48,377 nt of DNA from an uncultured Alphaproteobacteria bacterium (GCA_900540425.1 UQFU01000003.1:1-48377), one strand, 5' to 3'. Counted from the first letter of the stretch, positions 1-9,080 are shown. The notes: generated by a model from the sequence alone, not told the origin. Translations and numbers: made by a program.

Positions 1-149
1 GAGGTGTAATAAAAACCGAAAATGCCGATGGCGGCCACGACCGGAACAACAATCAGCAGAAGCTTTTTTCTGCTCAGTTTGGAACCCGGTGCGGTTATGT
101 CGTCATCGCCGTCAAATCCGTTTTCAATATTGTCGTCCAAGTTTGCCAT
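1..149 (-). CDS. FliL-like membrane protein, N-terminal part only
   Basis: The gene starts at the ATG complementary to 147-149 and runs off the window edge, so only 49 codons are seen. They encode a short acidic cytoplasmic N-terminus, a basic patch (SRKK) and then one hydrophobic segment (LLLIVVPVVAAIGIFGFYY). An acidic tail, lysine stop and single membrane span at the N-terminus is the layout of FliL, the flagellar basal-body protein associated with the stator. A GGAG ribosome site lies 6 nt upstream of the ATG. The conserved periplasmic FliL domain is outside the window, so another single-pass membrane protein is possible. It is divergent from the pilin-like genes that follow. Confidence 0.4.
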   Translation of the reverse strand, partial: MANLDDNIENGFDGDDDITAPGSKLSRKKLLLIVVPVVAAIGIFGFYYT

Positions 150-417
150 TCAATGCTCCGCGTTTAAACTGAAAGTTAACCTATTTTATAATATTTTTTT
201 TATAAATAAACGTAAAAAAGCTAGTTATTAGATGAAAGTTCAAAAAAAATCCTCAGAGCACTTATTTTAACCTTTAATTATGCTTTTTGTGGCAGAATCA
301 AAGCAGTTTGTTACAGAATTGTGAAATCTGCGGACAGGTTGTGCAGAATGCTGGCGGCGGGTTGATTTTTATGTTACAATAAAATAGAAATAACTGTGTT
401 TTTTACAGAGGGTTAAG

Positions 418-1164
418 ATGTATATCTGGGTTGTATTGGCAACGTTTTTGGCGCTGTTGTATTCTTTCAATCTCTCAATCCGCGGAGATGAGAGGCGTCT
501 TGCCATAGAGCCGTTAGCCGAGGCCGAAGTTTCGCGTTTTGCCATTCATCACCGGATGGGGCAGCAGTATATTAACGTGCATTCTCCAAAAAACAACAGC
601 AATCCTTATGGGGTGGACGGAGAAAAAATTACTTATGACAAAGGTGTTTTGAACTACAGGACAACCCTCAAAGACTATGCGCCGGCCGGCTTCCAGATCA
701 AGCCCTATGACGCTTCGGCAAAGGACGGATACCAGACGGAAATATATTGTGCGGTTGACAATGATTGGGGAAAAGAAGCGCCCGATTGCACGGCGGAAGG
801 CGTTATTCGGTTTCTGGTAACTTACGGGCCAATTCCCGAACGTTGGCTGAACCGCAATTCGGATACGCCGAACAACGATTTTTTGAATGCGCTGCAGAAT
901 ATTTTTGAGATTGACAATACGATCGGTTATGCAACCGAAGCTCAGAACAGTTCGCGGTATAAGATGCAGTTGCAGGGACGTGAAGACAATGTTTTGTATT
1001 TGCCGAATTTGGTTGTGGATACGGGCGGTTTTTCCAAGATTTGCGGATGTTCCAGCTGCCGGCGGTGCCTGGTTTATTTTACAACCTATACGACGAGCAA
1101 GCAGGAACTGCCGGAAGGCGGAACGGATGTGCCCGATCCCGCTCCTGAACTGGAGCAGCCGTAA
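418..1164 (+). CDS. Membrane-anchored protein with a Cys-rich C-terminus, beside a PilV-like gene
   Basis: I do not recognise the family. The 248-residue product begins with one hydrophobic segment (about residues 3-19) that would anchor or export it, followed by a soluble domain without obvious repeats. Near the C-terminus is a cysteine cluster (KICGCSSCRRC), then an acidic, proline-rich tail. The ATG at 418 has GAGGG 5 nt upstream. It ends 31 nt before the prepilin-like gene at 1196, in the same direction, so the two probably form one transcript. By context it may be a minor pilin or assembly partner for that adhesin; this is inference. The cysteines could be disulphide-bonded in the periplasm or bind metal. 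Confidence 0.6.
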   Translation: MYIWVVLATFLALLYSFNLSIRGDERRLAIEPLAEAEVSRFAIHHRMGQQYINVHSPKNNSNPYGVDGEKITYDKGVLNYRTTLKDYAPAGFQIKPYDASAKDGYQTEIYCAVDNDWGKEAPDCTAEGVIRFLVTYGPIPERWLNRNSDTPNNDFLNALQNIFEIDNTIGYATEAQNSSRYKMQLQGREDNVLYLPNLVVDTGGFSKICGCSSCRRCLVYFTTYTTSKQELPEGGTDVPDPAPELEQP

Positions 1165-1195
1165 CGGGATATGATTAAGCAGAAGGAGATTTGAA

Positions 1196-4099
1196 ATGTT
1201 TAACCGTAAAACAGAGATGAAAAACCAGCGAGGCAGCCTGCTGATTGAGGCATTGGCGATGCTGGCGCTGATTGCTATGGTGACTCCGCTGCTGTATAAA
1301 AAGGCGGCCGAGAGGACAAACGAGCTGCAGGACATTAATGCCGCCGGTCAGATGCGGACGATTTCAAACGCGCTTGATGCTTATTTGCGCGACAATTATG
1401 ACACGATTATTACCAACGGCACGGTGAAAACAAACTGCAGCGGCAGCGCCGCCGACAAAAAATATTCGTTTAACGGCGACGATGCCAATGAGGATATTCC
1501 GCTGGCGCATTTGTGCGAGTATCTGCCGTATGGCTTTAATGACAAGACAATGCTGTTCTCAAGTATTGATGTGGGGGTTAAGCGTCGTATTTTCAAATCT
1601 GATGACGCGGATCCCAGCACGGGAGAAAAAAGAGTTACTCGCCAGGACCTGATGGGGCTGATTGTGGCTAATCCGGTGCGGGGAGCCAATATGCCGCGGG
1701 TGAGATCTTCGCGCATTGCTTCAATGATTGGTACTAACGGCGGTTTTATCGACAACAAAAAAGGTATGGGTGTTCAGGGTGTTTGGGAAATTGATCTGTC
1801 GGATTTTGACGCCGGCAGCAAATTCAAGCCTTCGGCGGCGTCCAATAACTCGGTTTTGGCAACTTCTTTGGAATCCATTGCCAGCGGCAACCATGGGCGT
1901 GAAAATGTTTTGTACCGTGAGAAAGTTGACGAAGAAGGAATTATGAACACAATGTTGACCGATCTTAATATGGGAAACAATAAGATTACGAATGTCCAGC
2001 AAATGATTGTTACTGGCAAAAATTTGGGGGATGAAGACAAGGCGATTTATCTGAAAGACGGCAGCGGCATATATATTGAGGAGCCGGGCAAGTTGTATGT
2101 CGGCGGTGAGACAACCTTGAATGGGGATACGACTATGAACGGGACTTTGGATGTTGCCGGGGATGCACATTTTCAAGGAAATGTGACGGTTGACAAGCTG
2201 TTAAAGGCCTTACAGTTGGAGGTAACCGAATGGCTGAAAGCCGGGAGTGCGGAAATCATTGGCGAACTGACCGCAGGAGGTAAACATTTTAAAGTCGACG
2301 CAAACGGAAATACGACAATCGATGCTAATTTGGAGGTTACGGGGACTTCTGATTTGAAGGGTAAAGTTACTATTGGTACAAAAGCCGAAGCTCCGGGCGA
2401 TCCGGATAACAATGTGGTTTTGGAAGTCAAGGGCGATGCAAAGTTCGACGAAGATATTTCGGTTGCCGGGACGGCGGAGATTGACAATCTGAATGTTAAG
2501 AATGTTTTTCAGGCCGGTTTGGGCGATGACGGTCATTATAATTTGAAAGCCGACAAGGATAGTGTCGATGTTTTGGTTAACAATTTCCGGGTCGGTTATC
2601 CGACCAATGCGGATGAGGCGACAGGTTTCCTGATTACCGAAGATTTGACCCGGATGAAAAACGGAACCCAGATTGAAATCGAATCGCCGGACATTATCCT
2701 CGGCCCGAAAGACAATACCAATATGCTGGCGATTAATCAAGACGACGGGGTTTCGGTTAATAATTCCGATTTTCGGGTTAATGACGAAAACGACACGACT
2801 TTGTTTGAGGTTAACAAAACCAGCAAAGAAGTGCGGGTCAAAGGCGGTGCCGACTTTTTGGTTCGTTCTAAGGGAACAACCGGAACTGACGGTGCGGTCA
2901 GCGGCGATAATCTGGTTTTTCAGGTTGCACAGAACGGTTCTTATCTGAACAGCGGCGACCGTGATGCCAGCGTTTATGTCCGCAAGGGGGTTATTGAGCT
3001 GGAACGGAATACCGCGACCGACGCCAATAAAAGCGACAAAGCCAATTATACCGGTTATATCAAGCTTGACCGTGTGGTCGGCAACAAGGATATTGACGAC
3101 AACGCTTTTCATGACGATGACAGCAAAAACGGTTACAGCGGCATTACCAAGTATGATGAATTTCAGGTCAATCCCGCTTATACCTCGGTTATGCATGATA
3201 TTAAGCTGACAACCCGGGGCGGCGCGCGTTTGAGCGATATTCTGCCGGACTTTATCAACAAGGGTATCTATGTTCTGGACGGAACCTATAAAGAAAAACT
3301 GAACGGCAAGAGCGTTAACTGGGATACCAATGACAGCGGCACGCCGATCCAGTCCAGCCAGTTTCCGTATGATATTAATAAGATTACGGGAGGAACCGAC
3401 GTTTCAAAGGCGATTAAGGCGGAATCCTGCGATGATAACGACTTTACCTGCGCAACAACGCCGTGGCTGGGCTTTATTCCGGCTCCGACCTGTCCGCCGG
3501 GTTATCTGAAGGTGGCAACGATTAATCCGATCCGCTGGGCAATGGCGCAGGCCGGACGTCCGGTTCAGAGCCATCGTCCGGGAGCGCATAACAAGGAAGT
3601 AGAGTTGGCTTATAACCGTGATCCGAATGTTGTCAAAAGCGGTACCGGCGGGGTAAGCGAGCCGTGGAAAAATGCGCTGACTTTCCAGCAGAGCACCTGG
3701 CTGAACACTTCCTTGAAGGCGTTTACCAAAAACAGCATAAGCTATGGCTGGAGCGGAATTGTCGGCTTTATTTATCCGGCGGAAGACTTCCGGGTTTATC
3801 TGCAGGCCATTGGCGAACTGTCGGCTTCCGAAATTGACAGCACGACAATCGTCTGGAATCTGTTTGAGGTCTTTAACCAACAGATTGTGGGTATTGCCAA
3901 CGTTTATTGCTACTTCAACCGACGCAGCCAGGCTCAGCTGACGGCAGCGGGCTCCAGCTCCAAGCCGGACTTTGAGAACGATGAGCTGATTGACCGGTAT
4001 GACCAGCTGACCAGCATTCGGGTTCGTTATGACGAAAAAGACAGAGATTATGTCAAGCGTCTGAATGACCCGCGGTTGAAATATACCGATCCGTGGTAA
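1196..4099 (+). CDS. Large prepilin-like adhesin resembling conjugative-pilus tip protein PilV
   Basis: The product has 967 residues. A basic leader (MFNRKTEMKNQR) is followed by G-S-LLIEALAMLALIAMVTPLL, which fits a class III (type IV prepilin) signal cleaved after glycine, although the usual E at mature +5 is shifted by one. The following helix (AAGQMRTISNALDAYLRDNY) resembles the constant N-terminal region of shufflon PilV proteins, the tip adhesins of thin type IVB pili. Residues of about 250-600 hold loosely repeated Gly/Asn/Asp/Thr-rich beta units such as TTLNGDTTMNGTLDVAGD, like phage tail-fibre or beta-helix stalks. The C-terminus is a non-repetitive globular part with TCPPGYLKVATI. 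AAGGAG precedes the ATG. Nearly 1000 residues is very long for a pilin. Assignment to the PilV family is by pattern, not by search. Confidence 0.6.
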   Translation: MFNRKTEMKNQRGSLLIEALAMLALIAMVTPLLYKKAAERTNELQDINAAGQMRTISNALDAYLRDNYDTIITNGTVKTNCSGSAADKKYSFNGDDANEDIPLAHLCEYLPYGFNDKTMLFSSIDVGVKRRIFKSDDADPSTGEKRVTRQDLMGLIVANPVRGANMPRVRSSRIASMIGTNGGFIDNKKGMGVQGVWEIDLSDFDAGSKFKPSAASNNSVLATSLESIASGNHGRENVLYREKVDEEGIMNTMLTDLNMGNNKITNVQQMIVTGKNLGDEDKAIYLKDGSGIYIEEPGKLYVGGETTLNGDTTMNGTLDVAGDAHFQGNVTVDKLLKALQLEVTEWLKAGSAEIIGELTAGGKHFKVDANGNTTIDANLEVTGTSDLKGKVTIGTKAEAPGDPDNNVVLEVKGDAKFDEDISVAGTAEIDNLNVKNVFQAGLGDDGHYNLKADKDSVDVLVNNFRVGYPTNADEATGFLITEDLTRMKNGTQIEIESPDIILGPKDNTNMLAINQDDGVSVNNSDFRVNDENDTTLFEVNKTSKEVRVKGGADFLVRSKGTTGTDGAVSGDNLVFQVAQNGSYLNSGDRDASVYVRKGVIELERNTATDANKSDKANYTGYIKLDRVVGNKDIDDNAFHDDDSKNGYSGITKYDEFQVNPAYTSVMHDIKLTTRGGARLSDILPDFINKGIYVLDGTYKEKLNGKSVNWDTNDSGTPIQSSQFPYDINKITGGTDVSKAIKAESCDDNDFTCATTPWLGFIPAPTCPPGYLKVATINPIRWAMAQAGRPVQSHRPGAHNKEVELAYNRDPNVVKSGTGGVSEPWKNALTFQQSTWLNTSLKAFTKNSISYGWSGIVGFIYPAEDFRVYLQAIGELSASEIDSTTIVWNLFEVFNQQIVGIANVYCYFNRRSQAQLTAAGSSSKPDFENDELIDRYDQLTSIRVRYDEKDRDYVKRLNDPRLKYTDPW

Positions 4100-4116
4100 T
4101 ACATTCGGAGTTATCC

Positions 4117-4145
4117 AAAGCCCCTCAAAAAATGAGGGGCTTTTT
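4117..4145 (+). terminator. Intrinsic terminator after the PilV-like gene
   Basis: A perfect stem GCCCCTC / GAGGGGC with an AAAAAAT loop is flanked by an A run and followed by TTTTT. It lies 20 nt after the stop of the large adhesin gene and ends that transcript. Confidence 0.9.
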
Positions 4146-4217
4146 GTTTATTAGCTGTAAATTAAGATTTTGATGTTATATATTAGGCAAATCTTGAACT
4201 ATGCGGAGGGAACAAAA

Positions 4218-4973
4218 ATGAAATCAGCACTTTTGTTGGCAATCAGTTTGGCGCTGGCGGCATTTGACGTTCGAGCGGCAAATGAGGTTCCGGAGCTTAA
4301 GGAAGGCGTTCAGTCCTTTCAGCAGAGCAAAGATGCTTGGCGTCGTTCCGAACAAGAAAACCAGCCGGTTTTTCTGCCAGGGATTGCAGATTCAATCGGT
4401 GCGGCCGCGGCCATAAATATAGAACAGGCCGAGCAGGTTTTTTGTTATGAAGTAGATGCCCGGGCGGTCGATTATGACGGTTATACGATTGACGGGATGG
4501 CGTTGACCGGTTTTTGCGGCGTTTTGAATCCGGAGTTGAAAAAACTGGTTTTGCAAGAACTGTTTATGTCGCCGCAGAATGTGATTTTGGATAAGAACGA
4601 GAATTGCATTATCAAGCCTAAAATCATGCTGCGTTTTGTTCGCGGGGTTGACAACACGGATGTTTTGCTGTCTTCGCCGTGCTATTCGTATTCGGTTTTT
4701 TACGGCGGCAAGGTTCGGCCGTTTAATGCCAAACCGGCAGCAGAAATTATTGACGCCCTGATTAATCCGCTGTTGAAGAAAAAGGTTAAGTTTGTTTCTC
4801 CGGCGTTGTTAAACCAGCTGTTGCCGGTCGGCGTGGCCCAAACGGAGGAACAAAAAGAGCTGGTCAGCAAGAAAAATAAGCCTATTCGCGGCTGGGAGAC
4901 GGAGGAAGCTTCCGAGGCTCAAGCGCCGGCAAAAACCAGGGCTGCCAGCGGTTGGAATAAGCTTAACAAATAA
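4218..4973 (+). CDS. Secreted protein of unknown function
   Basis: The start at 4218 is chosen because GGAGGG lies 7 nt upstream and the product then begins with a clean Sec signal peptide (MKSALLLAISLALAAFDVRA, cleavage expected after RA). An upstream in-frame ATG at 4170 would bury this signal and has no ribosome site. The mature part of about 231 residues has four or five cysteines and no recognisable motif. The C-terminal 50 residues are charged and Ala/Lys-rich and look disordered. It is monocistronic, between a terminator at 4117 and the convergent terminator before trpS. It is probably periplasmic; the position after the pilin-like locus may be coincidence. Confidence 0.65.
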   Translation: MKSALLLAISLALAAFDVRAANEVPELKEGVQSFQQSKDAWRRSEQENQPVFLPGIADSIGAAAAINIEQAEQVFCYEVDARAVDYDGYTIDGMALTGFCGVLNPELKKLVLQELFMSPQNVILDKNENCIIKPKIMLRFVRGVDNTDVLLSSPCYSYSVFYGGKVRPFNAKPAAEIIDALINPLLKKKVKFVSPALLNQLLPVGVAQTEEQKELVSKKNKPIRGWETEEASEAQAPAKTRAASGWNKLNK

Positions 4974-5010
4974 AAAGACAGATTGAACAGTATTCCGAAA
5001 AACAGAGAGA

Positions 5011-5053
5011 AAAAATCCCCCTTTGAAAAGCAATGTTCAACGGGGGATTTTTT
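5011..5053. terminator. Bidirectional terminator between the secreted protein and trpS
   Basis: The inverted repeat AAAAATCCCCC ... GGGGGATTTTT has an inner TTGAA/TTCAA pairing. A runs on one side and T runs on the other let it stop transcription from both convergent genes. Confidence 0.85.
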
Positions 5054-5062
5054 GAACTTGTG

Positions 5063-6079
5063 TTATCTGCCGAAGACGGCGTCTTTCAGGCGTTGCAGCG
5101 TTTTTTGCGCGGCCGGCCGGGCTTTGGCGGCCCCTTGGGCCAGCAGTTCTTCCACTTCGCCGTAGTGAGCCATATAATAGTTATATTTCTCCCGGGCTTC
5201 GCGGATTTCACTTATAACGGCATCGAGCAGCATGTTTTTGATATGTCCGTAACCGAGCTTTCCCTGACGCAGTCCGTCACCCATTTCCTGCAGCTGCTGC
5301 GGAGTGGCAATGGATTTGTATATCTGATAAACCAGGATTTCCTCGGGGTCTTTGGGTTCTTCCGGCGGGCGCGAATCGGTTTTGATGGAAAAAATTGCTT
5401 TTTTGATTTCTTTGTCATCGCTGAAGGGGGCGATAACATTGCCATAAGATTTGCTCATTTTGCGTCCGTCAATGCCGGGAACGACTGCGACGTTTTCATC
5501 AAAACGGTATGTCGGCAGCCGCAGCAACTCTTTTCCATAATGAGCGTTAATGGCTCCGGCGATATCGCGGGCGATCTCGACGTGTTGAACCTGATCTTTG
5601 CCGACTGGTACAATATCGCTGTCATAGGCCAGAATATCGGCAGCCATAAGTGTTGGATAAGTATACAGTCCCATATTAATACCGTCGTCATCGGGTTTAC
5701 CGGCTTCTCGGTTTTTATCGACGGCAGCTTTATAGGCATGAGCCTTGTTCATAAACCCTTTAGGGGTATAGGCATAGAGAATAGTGGTGATTTCCGGAAT
5801 TTCGGGGATGTCCGACTGACGATAGAAATAGGATTTTTGGGGGTCAAGTCCGGAAGCCAGATAGATACAGGCGATTTCGCGGAGCTTTTGATTGAGAATA
5901 ACCGGGTTTTTTTCGGCGTTGATGGCATGGTAGTCTGCAATGAACATATAATGTTTTCCGCCGGCGGCAACAGCTTCGTGGCCGAGTCGGACAGCCGGTT
6001 TAATGGCGCCGAGGTAGTTTCCGAGGTGCGGCGTGCCGGTCGGTTTGACACCGGTCAGAACGGTTTTATTTTCCAACAT
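5063..6079 (-). CDS. trpS: Tryptophan--tRNA ligase
   Basis: This class I aminoacyl-tRNA synthetase charges tRNA-Trp with tryptophan using ATP. The 338-residue product has the HIGH-type signature as TGTPHLGNYLGA near residues 14-25 and the KMSKS loop (GRKMSKSYGN, KMSKS at 207-211). Other family marks are VGKDQVQH and LTYP-like GLYTYPTLMAADIL, the tryptophan pocket region. Length matches bacterial TrpRS (about 330-340). The start at 6079 has AGGA 7 nt upstream and directly yields MLENKTVLTG; a longer in-frame extension to 6139 has no ribosome site and is not conserved-looking. It is monocistronic and ends at the bidirectional terminator. A TATACT box at 6116-6121 may be its -10. Confidence 0.97.
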   Translation of the reverse strand: MLENKTVLTGVKPTGTPHLGNYLGAIKPAVRLGHEAVAAGGKHYMFIADYHAINAEKNPVILNQKLREIACIYLASGLDPQKSYFYRQSDIPEIPEITTILYAYTPKGFMNKAHAYKAAVDKNREAGKPDDDGINMGLYTYPTLMAADILAYDSDIVPVGKDQVQHVEIARDIAGAINAHYGKELLRLPTYRFDENVAVVPGIDGRKMSKSYGNVIAPFSDDKEIKKAIFSIKTDSRPPEEPKDPEEILVYQIYKSIATPQQLQEMGDGLRQGKLGYGHIKNMLLDAVISEIREAREKYNYYMAHYGEVEELLAQGAAKARPAAQKTLQRLKDAVFGR

Positions 6080-6199
6080 ATTTTTATCCTTACAAAAGTG
6101 TTTGTTTAGTAAAATAGTATAAACGGAAATGAAAATCAATTAAAAGATCATGAGATATCCGGTCAAAGATAATGTAATAAAAGTGTCATCTTTTGTCTA

Positions 6200-6228
6200 T
6201 TGTCGGGGTAAGTATTTTATGATAGAAT
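6200..6228 (+). promoter_or_regulatory. Promoter of the orphan gene at 6259
   Basis: TTGTCG (6200-6205), a 17-bp spacer and TAGAAT (6223-6228) give a sigma70-like promoter with its start near 6235, about 25 nt before the ATG. Confidence 0.5.
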
Positions 6229-6258
6229 ATATTTAGTATTAATTAAAAATGAATTATT

Positions 6259-6804
6259 ATGAAAAAGCTAAAATTTTCCAAGTTGCAAAATAAAATTGCA
6301 GAAGAGAATAATAAAAGAATTCAAGAAATTGTGGCAGAGCTGGTTTCAGGAAACAACAAAAAAATTTTCGAAGACGGGCTTAACGGTTTTTATGTCGACG
6401 AAAATCCCGAGGGATGCTGGGCAGAGGAAATTCAAAAATACATTGACAGAATGTCCTCAGAGAAACAGCCGGTTGCCTGCCTTTTAGGCAAAAAGGCACT
6501 GGAAATTTATTACAAATTCCAGCCCATATTGGGACCAATGTATTTTAGTATTCCGGCACTCCGAGAGATTATGATGAATATGCTTTCTCAAAATTTTTCG
6601 GATATATTCGAAAAATACAGTAATGAAACAATCGCTATGTATTTAGCAGGCGATATCGAAAGTTTCATGAAGTATTCTGAAATGATCGGGAATGCAGAAG
6701 ATTTTGAGATTGGAGAAAAGGCGTGGGAAATTTATATGAGTGCGGAGTTTTCTCGTTATGAAGATCCTGAAGCTCAAATATTCAATTCATCGTATGATGA
6801 ATAA
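6259..6804 (+). CDS. Orphan soluble protein, helical
   Basis: I do not recognise this family. The 181-residue product is soluble, rich in Lys, Glu, Asn and Ile, mostly helical by eye, and has no signal peptide or membrane segment. The N-terminus (MKKLKFSKLQNKIAEENNKR) is strongly basic and the C-terminus acidic. There is no convincing Shine-Dalgarno before the ATG at 6259, unlike most genes here, and codon use is more AT-rich than in its neighbours trpS and serS. It has its own promoter and terminator, so it is an independent unit. The traits together suggest a lineage-restricted or recently acquired gene. Confidence 0.6.
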   Translation: MKKLKFSKLQNKIAEENNKRIQEIVAELVSGNNKKIFEDGLNGFYVDENPEGCWAEEIQKYIDRMSSEKQPVACLLGKKALEIYYKFQPILGPMYFSIPALREIMMNMLSQNFSDIFEKYSNETIAMYLAGDIESFMKYSEMIGNAEDFEIGEKAWEIYMSAEFSRYEDPEAQIFNSSYDE

Positions 6805-6822
6805 TAATAATTTTTATAAATA

Positions 6823-6856
6823 GCCGTTGGTGCAGAAATGCACCGGCGGTTTTTTG
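6823..6856 (+). terminator. Terminator after the orphan gene
   Basis: A stem GCCGTTGGTGCA / TGCACCGGCGG (one G-T pair) with a GAAA tetraloop is followed by TTTTTTG. It lies 19 nt after the stop. Confidence 0.88.
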
Positions 6857-6878
6857 TTTTATAAACTGAAGTTTTCTA

Positions 6879-6906
6879 TTGTATTTGAGCGCAGAATCGT
6901 TAAAAT
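6879..6906 (+). promoter_or_regulatory. Probable serS promoter
   Basis: TTGTAT (6879-6884), a 16-bp spacer and TAAAAT (6901-6906) lie about 40 nt upstream of the serS start. The -35 match is moderate. Confidence 0.4.
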
Positions 6907-6946
6907 GCCCTTGTTTAAACGCAATTAAGATTGGGACATAGTTAAA

Positions 6947-8233
6947 ATGCTGGATATCAAATATATTATTGCCAACAAAGAATTGGTACGCGAAGGTTTG
7001 GCTAAAAAAGGTTATGAGAAGGTTATAGATGTTGATGACCTGGAAAAGCTGTATTTTAATATCAACAAGCTCAAGACCTCGTCCCAGTCTATGTCCGAAG
7101 AGAAAAACAAGCTGAGCAACTCAATCAAGTCGGCAACGGCAGAGGAGCGTCCGGCGATTATTGCCAAAAGCAAGGAAATCGGCGAAGAGCTTAAAAAAGA
7201 ACTGGAAGAGCTGGATAAACTGCAAGCTGAATTTGACCTGATGATGCTTAAAATGCCGAATATGCCCAGCCCGGAAAGTCCTGTGGGGCCTGATGATTCC
7301 GGAAATGTGGTGCGCAGAAAAGTCGGCACGCCGCGGACGTTTGATTTTGAGCCGAAAGACCATGTTGAACTGATGGAGATGAATGACTGGTCGGAGATGG
7401 AGCGAATCGCCAAGGTTTCGGGGTCACGCACTTATGCAATCAAGAATGAGCTGGCACGTTTGGAATTGGCTATGCACATGATGGTTCTGGACAAGCTTTC
7501 GGCCAATGGGTTTACGACAATTACGGTGCCTTCGATTTCTAAGGAAAAACCGTTGTACGGTCAGGGGTATCTGCCTTTTTCGCGTGATGAAATCTATTAT
7601 TTGCAACAAGATGACATTTATCTTTCGGGAACGGCAGAGCTGATTTTGAACTCATTGCGCGCCGATGAGATTTTGAACGAGAACGAACTGCCGATTTTAT
7701 ATGCCGGTTTTTCGCCGTGCTTCCGCCGTGAGGCGGGTGCTGCCGGAAAAGACACCCGCGGTCTGACCCGTGTGCATCAGTTTATGAAGACCGAGCAGTT
7801 TGTCATTTGCAAGAATGATATTGCCGAGAGTGAAAAGTGGCATCAGAAGCTGTTGGCCATTTCGGAAGAAGTGTTGCAGGATTTGGAGCTTCCGTATCAG
7901 GTTTTGGAAGTCTGTACCGGCGATATGGGCGCGCCGAAATATCGCCAATACGATTTGGAGGCCTGGGTGCCGACCCAGAACTGCTATCGCGAAACCCACA
8001 GCTGCTCTAACATTACCGAATGGCAGGCGCGCCGTACCAATCTGCGTTATCGCGACAATGCTGACGGTAAGGTCAAATATGTTCATACCCTGAATAATAC
8101 CGGTATTGCCACGCCGCGGGTTTTGGTGCCGTTTTTGGAAAACCATCAGCAGGCGGACGGGACAATTCGTATTCCCGAAAAGTTGCAGCCTTATATGATG
8201 GGGAAGAAAGTTATCGGCAAAAATGCCCGCTAA
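6947..8233 (+). CDS. serS: Serine--tRNA ligase
   Basis: This class II synthetase charges tRNA-Ser (and tRNA-Sec where present). The 428-residue product opens with the MLDIKYI start of SerRS and a long alpha-helical coiled-coil arm (about residues 30-105) that grips the tRNA-Ser long variable arm. The catalytic core follows: motif 2 as SPCFRREAGAAGKDTRGLTR with VHQFMKTEQF after it, and motif 3 as the NNTGIATPRVLVPFLENHQ region. Length matches bacterial SerRS. The ATG at 6947 is preceded by GGGAC and gives the conserved N-terminus. The gene is monocistronic, with a terminator at 8246-8275. Confidence 0.98.
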   Translation: MLDIKYIIANKELVREGLAKKGYEKVIDVDDLEKLYFNINKLKTSSQSMSEEKNKLSNSIKSATAEERPAIIAKSKEIGEELKKELEELDKLQAEFDLMMLKMPNMPSPESPVGPDDSGNVVRRKVGTPRTFDFEPKDHVELMEMNDWSEMERIAKVSGSRTYAIKNELARLELAMHMMVLDKLSANGFTTITVPSISKEKPLYGQGYLPFSRDEIYYLQQDDIYLSGTAELILNSLRADEILNENELPILYAGFSPCFRREAGAAGKDTRGLTRVHQFMKTEQFVICKNDIAESEKWHQKLLAISEEVLQDLELPYQVLEVCTGDMGAPKYRQYDLEAWVPTQNCYRETHSCSNITEWQARRTNLRYRDNADGKVKYVHTLNNTGIATPRVLVPFLENHQQADGTIRIPEKLQPYMMGKKVIGKNAR

Positions 8234-8245
8234 ATCAAGAAATTG

Positions 8246-8275
8246 TCTGCCCGGAAGTTTCCGGGCAGATTTTTT
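8246..8275 (+). terminator. serS terminator
   Basis: A perfect 9-bp stem TCTGCCCGG / CCGGGCAGA with loop AAGTTT is followed by TTTTTT. Confidence 0.92.
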
Positions 8276-8345
8276 CGGAGTATCAAGCGCTATTTGCTTG
8301 AATTCGGGTTTGAAATTCTTATCTTACAAAGAGGCAGGTAAGAAA

Positions 8346-9020
8346 ATGGTATCGGAATTAGATGTTTCCAAAGTAAAATTTGTCTTATTTGACTGGGACA
8401 ACACATTGGCGGAGAGCAAAACGCCGCTGTTGTTTGCCATCAGGCAGGTTATTGCCGAAAAGAATCTGCCAAGCTGGGAGGCATTGCAGTCTGTTCGCGA
8501 CCATGAACTTTCGTTTAAGGCAAATTTTAAAAATTTTTTTAACGGCAGAGCAGATGAAGTTTATGAGCGCTATGCCGAAGTTTATTTGCAGAACGTGAAA
8601 CGGTTGATCAGAACCTTTCCGAAAGTGCCGGAAGTTTTGCGGTTTTTGCAGGGGCGGGGAATCAAGATGATGATTATGACCAATAAGGACCGCCGTCTGT
8701 TAGAGTATGAGCTGCCGCTGCTTTTTGAGGCGGATTTTTTTGAGCGGATTGTTTGCGGTTGCGAAGCGCCGTTTGACAAGCCTCATAAGGAGCAGGTGTT
8801 TTATACGCTGCGCGGTTATCTGCAACCGAAGGAAATCACCCGCAGCAACGTTTGGGTGGTGGGCGACAGTCCGCAAGACAGCAATGCGGCGCTGGCCAGC
8901 GGGGCTTTGCCGATACGAATCGGAAATGCGATTTGGGAAGAATTTGAAACCAGGTGCGATCAGGTTCTTTATCTGAAAGATTTTGCAGATTTTTATGGCC
9001 GTTTGCAGGAGCAAAATTAG
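8346..9020 (+). CDS. HAD-superfamily hydrolase, phosphoglycolate-phosphatase-like
   Basis: The product is a 224-residue haloacid-dehalogenase-type phosphatase. Motif I is FDWDNTLAES, with the nucleophile and acid Asp; motif II is the Thr of MIMTNKDRR; motif III is the Lys in DKPHKEQ; motif IV is VVGDSPQDSNAA. The segment between motifs I and II is a helical cap as in Gph/YjjG-type enzymes, which act on small sugar phosphates or nucleotides; the substrate cannot be told. I start it at 8346 (AGG 7 nt upstream). A longer reading frame from 8223 would overlap the serS terminator. It leads a run of plus-strand genes: the MEMO-AMMECR1 fusion begins 60 nt downstream. Confidence 0.88.
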   Translation: MVSELDVSKVKFVLFDWDNTLAESKTPLLFAIRQVIAEKNLPSWEALQSVRDHELSFKANFKNFFNGRADEVYERYAEVYLQNVKRLIRTFPKVPEVLRFLQGRGIKMMIMTNKDRRLLEYELPLLFEADFFERIVCGCEAPFDKPHKEQVFYTLRGYLQPKEITRSNVWVVGDSPQDSNAALASGALPIRIGNAIWEEFETRCDQVLYLKDFADFYGRLQEQN

Positions 9021-9080
9021 TAAAATTTTAAATGGCTCCGCCGTATGATGCGGATAAGCAAAAACAGCGGAGGAACGGCG

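Noticed and set aside
5033..6109. Plus-strand frame of 358 codons opposite trpS
   Set aside because: Antisense to trpS, which has HIGH and KMSKS motifs; no independent support.
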